From the NCBI GenBank assembly GCA_003116975.1, contig BGKB01000121.1:62001-126000 (forward strand): DNA of 64,000 nt. Reading direction: 5' to 3'. The position numbers and the translations under genes are program-made. The notes under the pieces are model-generated. The model saw only the letters and a program-made list of their open reading frames with translations. It ran no database searches and was not told where the DNA came from. Position 1 is the first letter of the stretch; each line of letters begins with the position of its first letter. Source of the stretch: Aurantiochytrium sp. KH105. Taxonomy: Eukaryota > Sar > Bigyra > Thraustochytrida > Thraustochytriidae. Shown here piece after piece: positions 38,101-47,120 of the stretch.

Positions 38101-40894
38101 TGTGATTGACCCGTGCGTGACGCAGCACCTCTACAAGCGCTGGCCACCACGAAAGGAGACGAAAAAGGGCTCGAGTTCGCGGCGCAAGGAAAAGTCGACC
38201 TCGAGGCGCAAGGGGAACAAGTCGAGGCACTCTGCAAAACATGGCGACGACGGTGCCTCGGAACTGGGCTCCGTTGCGGACCGGTCTATCGTTTCAGCAG
38301 ATTCGGCTGGCGCACAGACGTTGACAAGTTCTGCTTCGCGGCGTAAAAAGTCCACATCCCTGAAGTTGAAAAAGAAGCGTCGCGTAAATCTGCAGCTTGA
38401 CCACGTCGCGTTCGCTCGCGAGAGTCCCGCGCATATGATTTTTGTTCGTGTTATTGCTCTTGGTGACGCATCATGTGTCAACGCGGCTGTCCGAGCAGAA
38501 GCGGAGGCACTCAAAGCTTTTCCCAGCACGAGTGCAGTCATTGACTACTCTGGACTTCCAGGAAATGCACGCGTCTGGGAATCTGAAGCTCGCGACATTC
38601 GTGTCAGCACGGGTCAAGTCTCGTGGACGCGAGCATACACAAATCCGACATTCTTTGACTCGATCAACATTGACGCCCAGGGGGTATTACTTGTCAAAAT
38701 TTTTGAGCGCCTGCCCGAAGGACTGGACGATTCGAGCGAAAATGCGGAGGCCGACGTGGCAGATGGCAGCGAAGCAAGCGCTTCGATGGTTAACAAAAGC
38801 CTCGATGGCGCGAGCGTGAGACTTGTAGGCTGGGCCGTAAAACCTTTGCTCAATGAGGAAGGGCGCGTTGAGAGCGGATCAGCTCCAATAGCTTTGGACC
38901 TGCTTCAACCTCCCGTTGTTGTCCCGGTCGACGATGGGCGCGCCGAGTCTCTTGATGCGCGCATCATTTTCTCCATGACAAAAACACCAAGTAGCAGCAG
39001 CAGCGTCGTGAGCGCTGCTTCATCCTCTGCAAGTCGACGAAATGGACGACGACGGCGAAGGTCGGTGGCGAGTATTGCCTCAATTGCCGAGGAAGACGAA
39101 GACGATATGATGAGCAGCGAGGAAGAAGATGACTTTGACGACGATGAAGCTGACGCAAGTGGAAGGAAGCGGCACGATGGCTCGAGCGTTGGCGATTCCA
39201 GGCGCAAGCGGTCTCCGCATGCCAAAGAAGACCCAGAGCCCGCTGTGGATGACCATGCGCCTTTTGTGGAGAACAAAGTCAAGCTTTCGCGCAATCCGCC
39301 TCTCTTTGAGCGGGGTGAGGATGGTTTTGACGTCTATATTGATGGGGCTCGTTGTCTTCCAGACTATGCGACGATTTCTGCGGTGCACGTGAAGCTGCTG
39401 GCTCCAAATTATGAGCTTATTGGCGAGGAGCACCGAGCCCATGCATCTTTGGGTGACAGTGCATACAACCCGAAATATAGGCTGCGAGCGGAGTTTCGGG
39501 GCGAAGCCGTTGCAAATCCGGCGGGAACTCTGCTCTTTCGCATCGACACGGTCGACCGTTTCACCAAGGCAACCAAGGCCATTGGGTACACGTGTCTAAA
39601 TCCCTTTTGCATGCCAAATGGCACTGATGAGCAGGCCTCCAAGTCAACGACGCAAGAGTACGCCTTGCTGCGTGGAAGCTTTCAGTTGCCCTTGTATCAG
39701 GAGCGACCTGACACCACGCAGACATTCTCCTCCAAGCTGTTTGAGAGCTCGCATCGCGTTCCCTGCGCAACCTTGCTCGTGCGCATCCTGCCAGCGAAGA
39801 AGAGCAAGGACAATGTGCACATTTTGCGTCTCGATGAATTTCCGCACGACGAATGGGAGCGGAGAGGTCTTGTAGTTTCAGCGCCACGCTACGGCCCGCG
39901 TGCTGGCTATGACACGAGCCGTTGCGAGCCGCTATCCTGTGAGCAAAAATTGTACGCGGTGCTGGCGGACCGCGAAGAGGTTCTGGTTGGAGAAATGGTA
40001 ACCCTTGCGCGACGACCGGGTGTCGCCGAAGACAAGCACGTCGATGTGATGGAGGACAAAGAATTGCAAGATTGGGTCGTTAAGAGGCTGAGCCAGCCTC
40101 AGGGCATGATGCCGCTCGACCATGCAGCACAGTATCAGCCAGAGACAGGGTTTGCGGTTGCCATCGAGGGCCTTACGGGTCTGCGCTCTCGTGATGTCGG
40201 CAAGAACAAACTGCACAAGGTAATCTTTTCCTTGAACCCGCCTGGCGCGTACTACGGCGATCCCCGACTCACTGACGTCGTAGCCTTTACAACGACGCAT
40301 GACTTTGATGCAGCAGTCGGGGCGCCGCGTTTTCTTGATGAGCTGCACGTGTTTCGAGACGTCCCTTACGACCCCAAGATGGTGTTGATTGTAGACGTGC
40401 GAACGGTTCGGACCGATCGGATGGATCAAGAGGTTTTTGCGTGGGCCATTGTTCCCATCTTTAGTCGCCACGGGCCGTACACGTGCAATGGGCGTCTTCA
40501 CGCGCCTCTATTCGAAGGCGGTGTGCAGGTCGATGTGCTCGCTGACTTGCAGAGCTCCGATCTCGATCCAGAGACCTTTATCTTGAACGAGATGAATAAG
40601 GGAAAACTCGCGCGATTGAAGCTTTCTAAAGCTCAGGCTTCGGTTGTCGTGCGCTTGGTGGACAGTCTTGTGCGTGACTGCATGCAATTTGATTCGACGC
40701 GGGAATGTGGCATGCCGGAAAAACTCGTTTCCAAGTTTGTGACGCAACTCGCGGCGAGTGAAGGTCCCGTGAAGAAGGGCAGCACGCTTGGGGCAGTTAT
40801 TCCCAAGACACATCGGCAGCAGCCCGAGGCTTTTGAGCGCGTTATTAACGAAGAGTTCGCCAAGCTCACCGGTATTAGCAATTACACATTTTGA
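35114..40894 (+). CDS. Large CCDC17-like coiled-coil protein with several C2-like modules
   Basis: A 1,926-residue single-exon protein. Residues about 60-310 are long coiled coil. A helical hairpin near 440-480 (LKEEYANLGMASPSLWHQIQ) resembles the human CCDC17 segment ALREAYIRDGG...VLGQIWQL. A Ser/Arg/His-rich linker and a second coiled coil (about 650-810) follow. Then comes the CCDC17 core (from about residue 825): AGFACYFDYATGIPK, VVMELQCVQ, and HLFLRMVHMADIDVS with the terminal HLYKRWPP. Three further beta-rich modules repeat this plan (near 38,390, 39,300 and 40,130 in DNA), each with a line like WAVKPLL, GYTCLNPF or WAIVPIFSRHG. CCDC17 is a poorly characterised protein linked to cilia. 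Human CCDC17 is about 620 residues, so this one is three times longer through added modules. Confidence 0.7.
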   Translation: MSEPKEGLSFANVESYVRDAIGSNARAKSPKEDYVGGLNLTQLREQLTAAAADRKADVSATDSLLDLVKQKREREKLEELRQVKIRHQELRARKRQESTEISKVMMELEKRKQQELELRLQKERIQQGLEHVDRTHLGQLEAEKRKELESLTKERQSLQDKEEAILRQVEELEQKIIEQEELNAKRKQEVEDALVRRKGSRLEHKNAELLRLAAAHGQRTSTLLVERNELEKERQRLQDQLEELAGDKGAATLREEGEELDAFVDAVQNRISEQQERVALMRIEHERAQKDWVVSKIADESDTKRLRPEGLDNSLPFTVQAESFLNEWLNEDPNRAPALGQARATLDDAVADNSVHRHHRASDIKGQSSPAALPHPEVHFDSAVNVESGEASLAHKARHTKRHRGRQTKTWNESRSRSALKSTSETSEELTPEARRQLEEEVDVLKEEYANLGMASPSLWHQIQLLEKQLGYRPSKRPPIRIQVPAQPAAPWAGPHTYPSPTSQAGLASPMVEYQIEKQQRMLDRQAKTLRKIELKQEKAKIKADLEERTRGRRYGRRGDPSSRRDRKSSRRHRRHRSGASQSLSTSSDSSSSSHISSASSSDQDSSSLSSTSQHRSRRHHPRRRERRPRRDRGVPNWHDNGQSVLDEVTLGPGSGFQQQQQQQVAGEMVQLEQQQRVFTRTMESLTRKLQALGGADPLPGAMFGATASTGQRGGDGEKNKLLEELSTLDMIPRDSELYDIQVEHLKMITRMRIEMEELQQQQRVSAMKGNLEREQRELEKKAEFEERKLDQERELELAKLRRALARENVDMNWNGHSGPSGKSYDAQAGFACYFDYATGIPKRFHMVRVVYCIYEDETVRSSVKALSACETEADTATRSTAVFATRKKFARIPAVETLRVVMELQCVQDGPQGRAYQSIGWTVLSLFQNGRPGSESLCLNEGPHQLRFHRPPFKVTDIAGAIQPGADPDDGAAGEPMHLFLRMVHMADIDVSMDFVIDPCVTQHLYKRWPPRKETKKGSSSRRKEKSTSRRKGNKSRHSAKHGDDGASELGSVADRSIVSADSAGAQTLTSSASRRKKSTSLKLKKKRRVNLQLDHVAFARESPAHMIFVRVIALGDASCVNAAVRAEAEALKAFPSTSAVIDYSGLPGNARVWESEARDIRVSTGQVSWTRAYTNPTFFDSINIDAQGVLLVKIFERLPEGLDDSSENAEADVADGSEASASMVNKSLDGASVRLVGWAVKPLLNEEGRVESGSAPIALDLLQPPVVVPVDDGRAESLDARIIFSMTKTPSSSSSVVSAASSSASRRNGRRRRRSVASIASIAEEDEDDMMSSEEEDDFDDDEADASGRKRHDGSSVGDSRRKRSPHAKEDPEPAVDDHAPFVENKVKLSRNPPLFERGEDGFDVYIDGARCLPDYATISAVHVKLLAPNYELIGEEHRAHASLGDSAYNPKYRLRAEFRGEAVANPAGTLLFRIDTVDRFTKATKAIGYTCLNPFCMPNGTDEQASKSTTQEYALLRGSFQLPLYQERPDTTQTFSSKLFESSHRVPCATLLVRILPAKKSKDNVHILRLDEFPHDEWERRGLVVSAPRYGPRAGYDTSRCEPLSCEQKLYAVLADREEVLVGEMVTLARRPGVAEDKHVDVMEDKELQDWVVKRLSQPQGMMPLDHAAQYQPETGFAVAIEGLTGLRSRDVGKNKLHKVIFSLNPPGAYYGDPRLTDVVAFTTTHDFDAAVGAPRFLDELHVFRDVPYDPKMVLIVDVRTVRTDRMDQEVFAWAIVPIFSRHGPYTCNGRLHAPLFEGGVQVDVLADLQSSDLDPETFILNEMNKGKLARLKLSKAQASVVVRLVDSLVRDCMQFDSTRECGMPEKLVSKFVTQLAASEGPVKKGSTLGAVIPKTHRQQPEAFERVINEEFAKLTGISNYTF

Positions 40895-42031
40895 AGTATG
40901 AGAACTCAAGAGATTGTTAGCGCAAGGGTGCGACAGGTGACTATTACCAACAGCAAACGTATCGCACGCCTGCGTGTTCAAAAAAAAAGGAGCAAAGCCG
41001 TCTTGCTGCCCCCATCTCTCCACGCACTCTTTTCGTGTGCAGGAAAGTACGCCCGAACTGCCTGCCGGCCCTTTCTCTCACGGCTGTGGCGCTCAACAAC
41101 CTGACAATACGCAAGCGCTCCGTCGCTCAGGCTGTCGCTCCCTACGTCTTCCTCTTTTCAGACGCAAGGTGTCTCGTGGCCCGCGACCCTCCTCCTGTCG
41201 CACGCGAAATGGGCCAATGGAAGTTACAAATCTTAGTTACAACGCGCCGCAAGGCGGCCTTGGTAAAAGAAGTTACGTAGTAGCACTTTGGATCTGCAAG
41301 CCAGTCCAGCGAGCGGGGGAAGGAACTCCGAAGGGGAACTCCGAGGGGAGGGCGAGTCCGAGATGACGCACCCGACAACTTGCTACACCATGGCTAGGCC
41401 TAGTGCTGTTGGTGCTGCTGGCGCAGCTGCGAGCGGAACGGAGCTGCACGAGAGATTTAAGGCACCCGACTCGGCTCGGACCTTGGCTCGTAATAAAACG
41501 TCTTACTTTAAAATTTCGGTGTATTTTCGCAGCCGGTCGCACAGCAGAACTTTCCTCAATCACATAAAAGCCTTTCGGAATGATTGCTGGACGGATCGAT
41601 TCGCGAGTTTACTTGCCGCCCACATGGCTGCAGATAGGCTGCTAGCAGCCGCGCACACGTATGTTCTGGCTGGCAATGTCCAGGCCATTGCGGAATCTGC
41701 GCGGTTTCTCGAATCTACTGCTGCAGCCCGAGGCTCTTTACGTTCCTCAAGCGGGGTGCCGCTCGTCGTTGTCCAAAGTGCGCGGGGTGTGCATGCGTGT
41801 GTGCGCGTGTGCGAGTGCGCGTGTGTGCGCTACGCGCAATTAGCGATTTGCAGTAGCGTTGTCAAGTTTCACGCGACCCGACAACCACCTTAAGGTGCAT
41901 CTCCCCCTTTCAAACCCCCGCTCGAAGCGAGGTCCATACTAGCAAGTAGATTCGAGTATACGTCCACGATGGCTTGGCATTTCAGAACCCGAACGTAAAG
42001 GCATTGGGCGACTCACATCAGACTCTAAAGT
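40895..42031. other. Intergenic region before the membrane-protein gene
   Basis: About 1.1 kb. A frame at 41,288-41,893 (201 residues) has mixed, partly ordinary composition, but no domain and a GTGTGC-repeat-encoded Cys/Val tail near 41,785-41,830; I do not accept it as a gene. TAGGCCTA is at 41,395-41,402. Confidence 0.45.
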
Positions 42032-43429
42032 ATGGCGAGGACCATTTGGGTACTGGCCACGATGATGGCCACAGCGGCCGCCGTGGCGCAGCAAGCGCGC
42101 GGTGACGTTGTTGTGGGGTGCGACCCGTACCAGAGCGTAGATGAAGCGCGAACGGCTTGTGGCGGGTCGTTCAGGATGTGGGGCCAAACGTACGAGAATT
42201 CTTCGCTGTCCTTCGGGGATGAAATTGGCGTCCTGACCGACGGACCGTACTATTGCAGCTCGTGTGGAGTTGGTTTTGTGTGCACGGCAGGAATTTCGAA
42301 TTGTCCCCCTTCATTATTGTCGGGCACGTGCCCGAAAATGCCCTCTAATTCAACCTGCTTTGAGTTGAACGAAGCATGCTCTTCGAATGGATTTGGTTGG
42401 CTCGAATATGCGGATATCGGCCCAGATATTACTGGGTATTACGACTGCGCCGGATGCTGGTTTGGCGAGACGTTCCTCAAAGATTCCGCATGGGAGCCGT
42501 TCAGCACACCCGAACTCGTCATTTTTTACCCCTGTGTTTGTGCATTCTTCATCCTTGCGACTGCACTCGAATTTTACTCATATGCCACGAAAGACAATTA
42601 CAAGGAATACTACATCCTGCGCGCGCTTGGGTACCTTGACAAAGACGGCCAAAGACAGCCTTTCCAGTTTCGGTGCCCTGGTCCCCCAAGGGCGATGGTA
42701 CTACCGATCCTTGGAGCAGTAGCGGGGAGCCTTGCAATCTCGGCATGCATTCAAAACCTCGCAAGCGGACATGACTTCGGGGAAGATGTTGAGGCTTCTT
42801 GCTCAATGAGAGCAATTCTTCGTCATCATATCGATTCAGACATGCAATCGGGCTTTGAAGACACCTACGACGCGTGGGACATCGAAAACGTTTTCGAACA
42901 GAGCGGCTCTGTAAATGACACAGTAACAAGCCTTGGGCGATCGTATTGGATCGAGATTTTTATTATCGGGGTTTTTGTACTTCTCTTCCAGCTCGGACTT
43001 ACATCTCTGGCGATCTCTCTCAGTAACTTTGGCCTTATTGGTGATTGTGGTGTGAACATGGTCAAAATCGCGATCCCTTTGATAGTCGTCATTGTTGTCA
43101 TGGTGACGCGCAAATTCACCGCAGGCGATACTGGAATGTTGATACTCGACTGGTTCATCTCGCTCTCGACCTATCTGTGTTGCACTGGGCCGGCTTCCTT
43201 TATTTTTATGAAGCTTTTAGCTGAATTCTTGGTTTCAAACCGATTTCTGAAGGCACCACCTCAGGTGCTAAATCCAGGAATAATGTGGCAGATGCCCGTT
43301 TCCCCTTCCGGATACCAAGTTCAGGTGATTGGCCAGGACACATCATACCCGGCTCAGGTAATCTTTATTGATCCGTCACTCAATACTGGACAAGTTCTTA
43401 GTCCCAATGAACGCTCTTCTGCTCGCTAA
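42032..43429 (+). CDS. Secretory-pathway multi-pass membrane protein, unrecognised
   Basis: A 465-residue protein with a clear signal peptide (residues 1-24, cleavage likely after the Ala/Gln-rich segment before DVVVGC). A Cys-rich extracellular domain of about 135 residues follows (at least a dozen Cys, several N-x-S/T sites such as NSSL and NSTC). Membrane segments are visible at VIFYPCVCAFFILATAL, VLPILGAVAGSLAIS, IEIFIIGVFVLLFQLGL, VKIAIPLIVVIVVMV and LSTYLCCTGPASFIFM. The short C-terminal tail contains VQVIGQDTSYPAQVIFID. The layout (Cys-rich ectodomain, then five segments) could be a sensor or transport-related protein. I do not recognise a family. Confidence 0.7.
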   Translation: MARTIWVLATMMATAAAVAQQARGDVVVGCDPYQSVDEARTACGGSFRMWGQTYENSSLSFGDEIGVLTDGPYYCSSCGVGFVCTAGISNCPPSLLSGTCPKMPSNSTCFELNEACSSNGFGWLEYADIGPDITGYYDCAGCWFGETFLKDSAWEPFSTPELVIFYPCVCAFFILATALEFYSYATKDNYKEYYILRALGYLDKDGQRQPFQFRCPGPPRAMVLPILGAVAGSLAISACIQNLASGHDFGEDVEASCSMRAILRHHIDSDMQSGFEDTYDAWDIENVFEQSGSVNDTVTSLGRSYWIEIFIIGVFVLLFQLGLTSLAISLSNFGLIGDCGVNMVKIAIPLIVVIVVMVTRKFTAGDTGMLILDWFISLSTYLCCTGPASFIFMKLLAEFLVSNRFLKAPPQVLNPGIMWQMPVSPSGYQVQVIGQDTSYPAQVIFIDPSLNTGQVLSPNERSSAR

Positions 43430-43658
43430 AGTGAGTGCATGCGTTGCGAGAGCTGTTGGATTCATTCCACCCATGAAAGTTTCCAAGGTCACGGAGAAGA
43501 GCATGCGACGAGGGTTGATGGAGTTAGTTGCCACAGATGTTCCGGAATTCGTTGGTTCTGGTATTGGCGCTACATTGTCAATCGCCGCGGCTGTCAGTGT
43601 CACCTTTGGACGCAAAGTTCGCCACAGCAACGTCCACACCCACGATTGCAATAGATGA
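43404..43658 (+). CDS. Doubtful small ORF overlapping the membrane-protein 3' end
   Basis: A frame that overlaps the last codons of the membrane-protein gene encodes about 84 residues from the ATG at 43,407. It reads like ordinary protein (KVTEKSMRRGLMEL, DVPEFVGSGIGATLS) with one hydrophobic stretch. A GTGAGT donor-like site lies at 43,430. It may be an alternative last exon, an upstream-truncated gene, or chance. The exact start is uncertain. Confidence 0.25.
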   Translation, partial: PMNALLLAKVSACVARAVGFIPPMKVSKVTEKSMRRGLMELVATDVPEFVGSGIGATLSIAAAVSVTFGRKVRHSNVHTHDCNR

Positions 43659-44401
43659 ATAAGTTTTTGGTTCTTTCCGGCATGGCATCCATCTTCTGAT
43701 CAATTTACTTGGCTACCTTTTGGCCGATTGGCGAGAACGGTGATTGCCGGGCTGAATTCTTGTACCCAAAGATCCAGTGATCGTCGCGCAACTTGCAATA
43801 AAAATGACTCTCCTCGAAAGCTCTGCGGCGAATGAACCGCGCGCAAGAGGCATTCAGAAGATGGCGAGGCCTGCCTACTCCCTTGTGAAAGTTTGCGGTG
43901 GGCTCCGAGGACTCAAGACTTGGTGCGCTCGAATATTGTTGAACATAGCTTTGGAGAGGCGCTCGCGTACTGACCCTTCGCAATCGACCCCGCGATGGCA
44001 CATCGGCTCGTCGGCTTTCAGACGCACCGAGAGCTTGTCTTCGCCGCAACAGCCCCGGCCTTCTGGACATGTGCAGATGAGCAACATTTTGGTCGGGCCA
44101 GACCCCGAAATTTCTTTTTTGCCAGGAATAAGAGGTCACAAGGATACGTTTCCGCTCCTTTCCCGCAACTTCTCTGTCTATTTTTCTCTTCTGCAAAGTA
44201 TCCAATGAGGCTGGAGAATTTCTTTGTGTACACAGAATTTATCCTTTTGCTTTAAGGAAGAAGAACAAAGCTTTCATTTCCAGCAGGAACACATGCAACG
44301 CGTACGCCAGCTCACACGCCAGTATACCGCAGACCGCATCATTGCATTTGCATTTTTGCCGAAAAGATTCCTTGATTTCTTGGGATGCCCTGTTCGTTGC
44401 A
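43659..44401. other. Intergenic region with unresolved coding-like minus-strand sequence
   Basis: Between the membrane-protein gene and RIOK1. On the minus strand, 44,087-43,875 encodes a Cys-bearing segment (CTCPEGRGCCGEDK, then RERLSKAMFNNI). About 43,840-43,705 encodes FIRRRAFEESHFYCKLRDD and HWIFGYKN in another frame. Both look like real protein but I could not find in-phase splice sites that join them. It may be a small spliced or degraded gene. Confidence 0.3.
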
Positions 44402-46093
44402 TCAAGCCTTGCCCTTTCGGTACCGTTTCTTGATGTGTTTGGGCACCTTGGTCTTGCGACGTTCCTGCTTTTCCTGCTTGACTTGCTTCTTGTGCGCCTT
44501 TCGGGCATCCTTGTCGGCTTCCTTTAGCGTGAAAGCGTCTCCGGTGGCGCCCTCGTCTTCTTCCTCTTCTTCCTGAGACCCACTGTCTGCATCTTCGTTG
44601 CTCTCGTGATCCTGGTCGTCATTCTCGTTATCATTACTGGGATCGGCCTCGGTGCCATTCTTTTCCGAGATTGATCCACCATGAACAACCGCGTCCGCTT
44701 GTGTATCGGCAGCCTCGGAAGTCTCGATTGGACCCTTATCGAGGCCCGTCATGATATGAACGAGAAGCCGATCTGTGTCAGAACCGGCGGCGACGAGCGC
44801 ATACTCGCGCTCGATATCGTGAACCTGGGACAGACTGGTGGGAATGAAACTGTTGAGAAACACGCGATTCGATACCTCGAGCTCATTCGACTCCTCTTGT
44901 GTGAGGGCGCTTGCCCCGTTCATGGTCTCTTGAATTTTGTCGAGGGCTGCGTCCATTTGCTCTTCGCTGCAGTCAAAGCTACGATCCACAATAAATTGGA
45001 ACGCGTGCACCAGATGCATCACTTGAAGGCCCTTCTTGCTAAAGAAAGCATTTGTGTTTTCGATATCAAGACGCAGGAATTCGAGGGCGCGAGGATGCTC
45101 CATTTCAACGGACTGCGACACGTCAATAACGTAGATCGTACGATCGAGGTAGAGAAGATTGTACTCACTGAAATCGCCGTGTACGAGCTTGGCCATCTGG
45201 TACATACGGCGCAAGATTTTGAGACACTGCACATAGGCGCTCTGGACGCGGCGGGTGCTGAGCGTTGCATCCTTGAGACGGGGGGCTGGCCAGCCATCGA
45301 CACCAATAAAGTCCATGACGAGAACATGAGAACGAAGCATGTGCGGCTCTGGACAGGGGATGCCGCAGGTGTGGAGGCGCTTGAGGTTACGAAGCTCCTT
45401 TTCGGCCCAGAGCTTGACCATTTTCCGAGGGTTGCTGCGACCATAGCCTCCGCGAAACCGGTGTTCGCCACTCACGTACTTGTCGCGGTCCTTGAAGACC
45501 AGAATGGATGTCTTGAAGACCTTGACGGCAAGATCCTTTGATTCCTTGGTGCGCGCGTGATACACATTGGCCTCCTTTCCGGTACTGATGCAGCCGTTGA
45601 TCTCCTCAAAGGTGCCACGACTGAGCATTTTGAAGAGGATAAGACGTGTGCGCGGATCCATGACTTGTTCCGTCGTACTACGGTCGTCCCGACCTTGATG
45701 CCGGTTCTGGCCTTGTTGTTTGCGTTCGCCGCGAAGTACATCGTTTTTGGCCGTCTGCGACAAGTTCATTTTGCCCAGATTCACGTGGCGGTCGATGCTT
45801 GCGAGACTGTGTTCACGGGGCTGCAGCGCGGTTGACGAAGCGCCGCTAAAGTCTCTGGATGTCTCGAAGCCGTCGTAGTACGCTGCCTCCTCTTCGGCGT
45901 TTGCCTCCGCGTCGTCGTCATCTTCATCGTAATCGCCGTTGCCGCCATTGTTGGCCCCGGAGCCGGAGCCGTACATGGCGTTCTCGGCCCACGCGTGTTT
46001 TTCGGCTTCCGCGCCCCCAACCCGTGGCGCCGGCGTGAAAAGAGCCGCATGGAGGTCTTTGGCCAGCTGCCTCTTGGCCGCCTCCGACGCCAT
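44402..46093 (-). CDS. RIOK1: RIO1 atypical protein kinase (RIOK1)
   Basis: A 563-residue single-exon protein. After an acidic low-complexity N-terminus, the RIO domain starts near residue 150. It shows the RIO1 P-loop STGKEANVYHA, the Lys motif LAVKVFKTSILVFKDRD, the RIO1-typical GEHRFRGGYGR, catalytic HGDFSEYN, and the metal-binding IDVSQSVEMEHP. The C-terminal third is acidic (DNENDDQDHESNED) and ends in a Lys/Arg-rich tail with KVPKHIKKRYRKGKA, as in RIOK1. The enzyme works in late maturation of the 40S subunit in the cytoplasm, as an ATPase/kinase. All catalytic motifs are intact. The plus-strand frames opposite it are shadows. Confidence 0.96.
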   Translation of the reverse strand: MASEAAKRQLAKDLHAALFTPAPRVGGAEAEKHAWAENAMYGSGSGANNGGNGDYDEDDDDAEANAEEEAAYYDGFETSRDFSGASSTALQPREHSLASIDRHVNLGKMNLSQTAKNDVLRGERKQQGQNRHQGRDDRSTTEQVMDPRTRLILFKMLSRGTFEEINGCISTGKEANVYHARTKESKDLAVKVFKTSILVFKDRDKYVSGEHRFRGGYGRSNPRKMVKLWAEKELRNLKRLHTCGIPCPEPHMLRSHVLVMDFIGVDGWPAPRLKDATLSTRRVQSAYVQCLKILRRMYQMAKLVHGDFSEYNLLYLDRTIYVIDVSQSVEMEHPRALEFLRLDIENTNAFFSKKGLQVMHLVHAFQFIVDRSFDCSEEQMDAALDKIQETMNGASALTQEESNELEVSNRVFLNSFIPTSLSQVHDIEREYALVAAGSDTDRLLVHIMTGLDKGPIETSEAADTQADAVVHGGSISEKNGTEADPSNDNENDDQDHESNEDADSGSQEEEEEDEGATGDAFTLKEADKDARKAHKKQVKQEKQERRKTKVPKHIKKRYRKGKA

Positions 46094-47120
46094 CGTACGT
46101 TGCGGCTTGCGCTGGACACTCCTCGCTTCGCGCCGTGTCTGGGTTCTGTGGCGCCGAGTTCTTCTGGCACGGCCGCCGGCAATGAAATGATCGCGTCAGC
46201 GAGGTCGCCGCACGCAGGCTTTCCCTTTCTCCTTGGCCCGTCCCTGTCCTGTTTCTGATCCTGTTCCCGGCGCTCCTCCGGCGCTCGCCGCGCAGCAGCA
46301 GCAGCAGCAGCGGCGGCGGCAGCGGCGCCAGCAGGTGGTCGTGGGTCTGTCTGTCTGGGCGTCCTCTCTCTCTCCCAGCGAGTGGCTGGCTGCCGGCCGT
46401 CGCCGCTCCGCATTTTGCGTTGCGCAAAGAGATCGTATGCAGAACGGATGCGGAACCACAGCTGGCTGGAGTTTCTTGCGCTTGTGGAGCTGCCTGCGGA
46501 GCTGCCTGCGGAGAGCCTTGTCCGTACAGCCTTCACAGTCAGTCAGTCAGTCGGTCACTCGCCGACGGCGCCTGCGAGAGCGAGGCTAGTCAGCGGTGGC
46601 GCTCACGCGACGGGGGGGGCCATCATCTCCCGTTGGAAGGCAGAAAATGTGAATGACTTTGGACGCGGGCGCTGCAGCTGGGTAGTAAGTACTAACTAGG
46701 CAACTAAGAAAGAAAGGTCGCCGCGCAACCCGAAAAATCCTTCATCTATGATAATATTAACCACCTTCAAACAGAGGATATACTGCGGTACCCCTTGCAC
46801 CGAGCTGGACGCGTGATCCCCCCTCGCCAATCTGCTAGAATATACTCTCTTATTGGTTATATAACCGCTGACTTTGCTCTCTAATAACAGTATATCCTTG
46901 CTCAAAGCACAAACTGCGTTGCGCGGCCTAGGATCCGGAGTGACAAGAGGATGGACGGCGCGTGTGTGCAGCACGTGCACGTGCTCCGCGTGCACGTGTA
47001 GCGGCACGGCGAGGGCGCGAGGGGCGCGAGGTGCAGCGGCATAAAAGCGCCGGAAGGAGGCCCGGGCGGACGCCGCTTCGCTCGGTCTCGGTCTCGGTCG
47101 GGGCGGTGGCCGGCGGTGGC
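46094..47120. other. Divergent promoter region of RIOK1 and the FAD oxidase gene
   Basis: About 1 kb. It contains a CAG/GCG trinucleotide run near 46,298-46,335, AGTC repeats near 46,539-46,556 and an AT-rich part (about 46,740-46,910) with TTATATAA-type sequence. Three CACGTG E-boxes are at 46,972-46,998 and a TATA-like ATAAAAG at 47,041. No gene is seen. Confidence 0.5.
46972..46998. promoter_or_regulatory. Triple CACGTG E-box array upstream of the FAD oxidase gene
   Basis: CACGTG occurs at 46,972-46,977, 46,978-46,983 and 46,993-46,998, about 125-150 bases before the ATG and 45-70 bases before an ATAAAAG element. Canonical E/G-boxes bind bHLH or bZIP factors; the role here is inferred. 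Confidence 0.45.

Noticed and set aside
41288-41893. 201-residue plus-strand frame before the membrane-protein gene
   Set aside because: No domain, contains a GT/GC-repeat-encoded tail and a TAGGCCTA element; more likely promoter DNA.
44681-45541. 286-residue plus-strand frame
   Set aside because: Opposite the RIO domain of RIOK1; a shadow.
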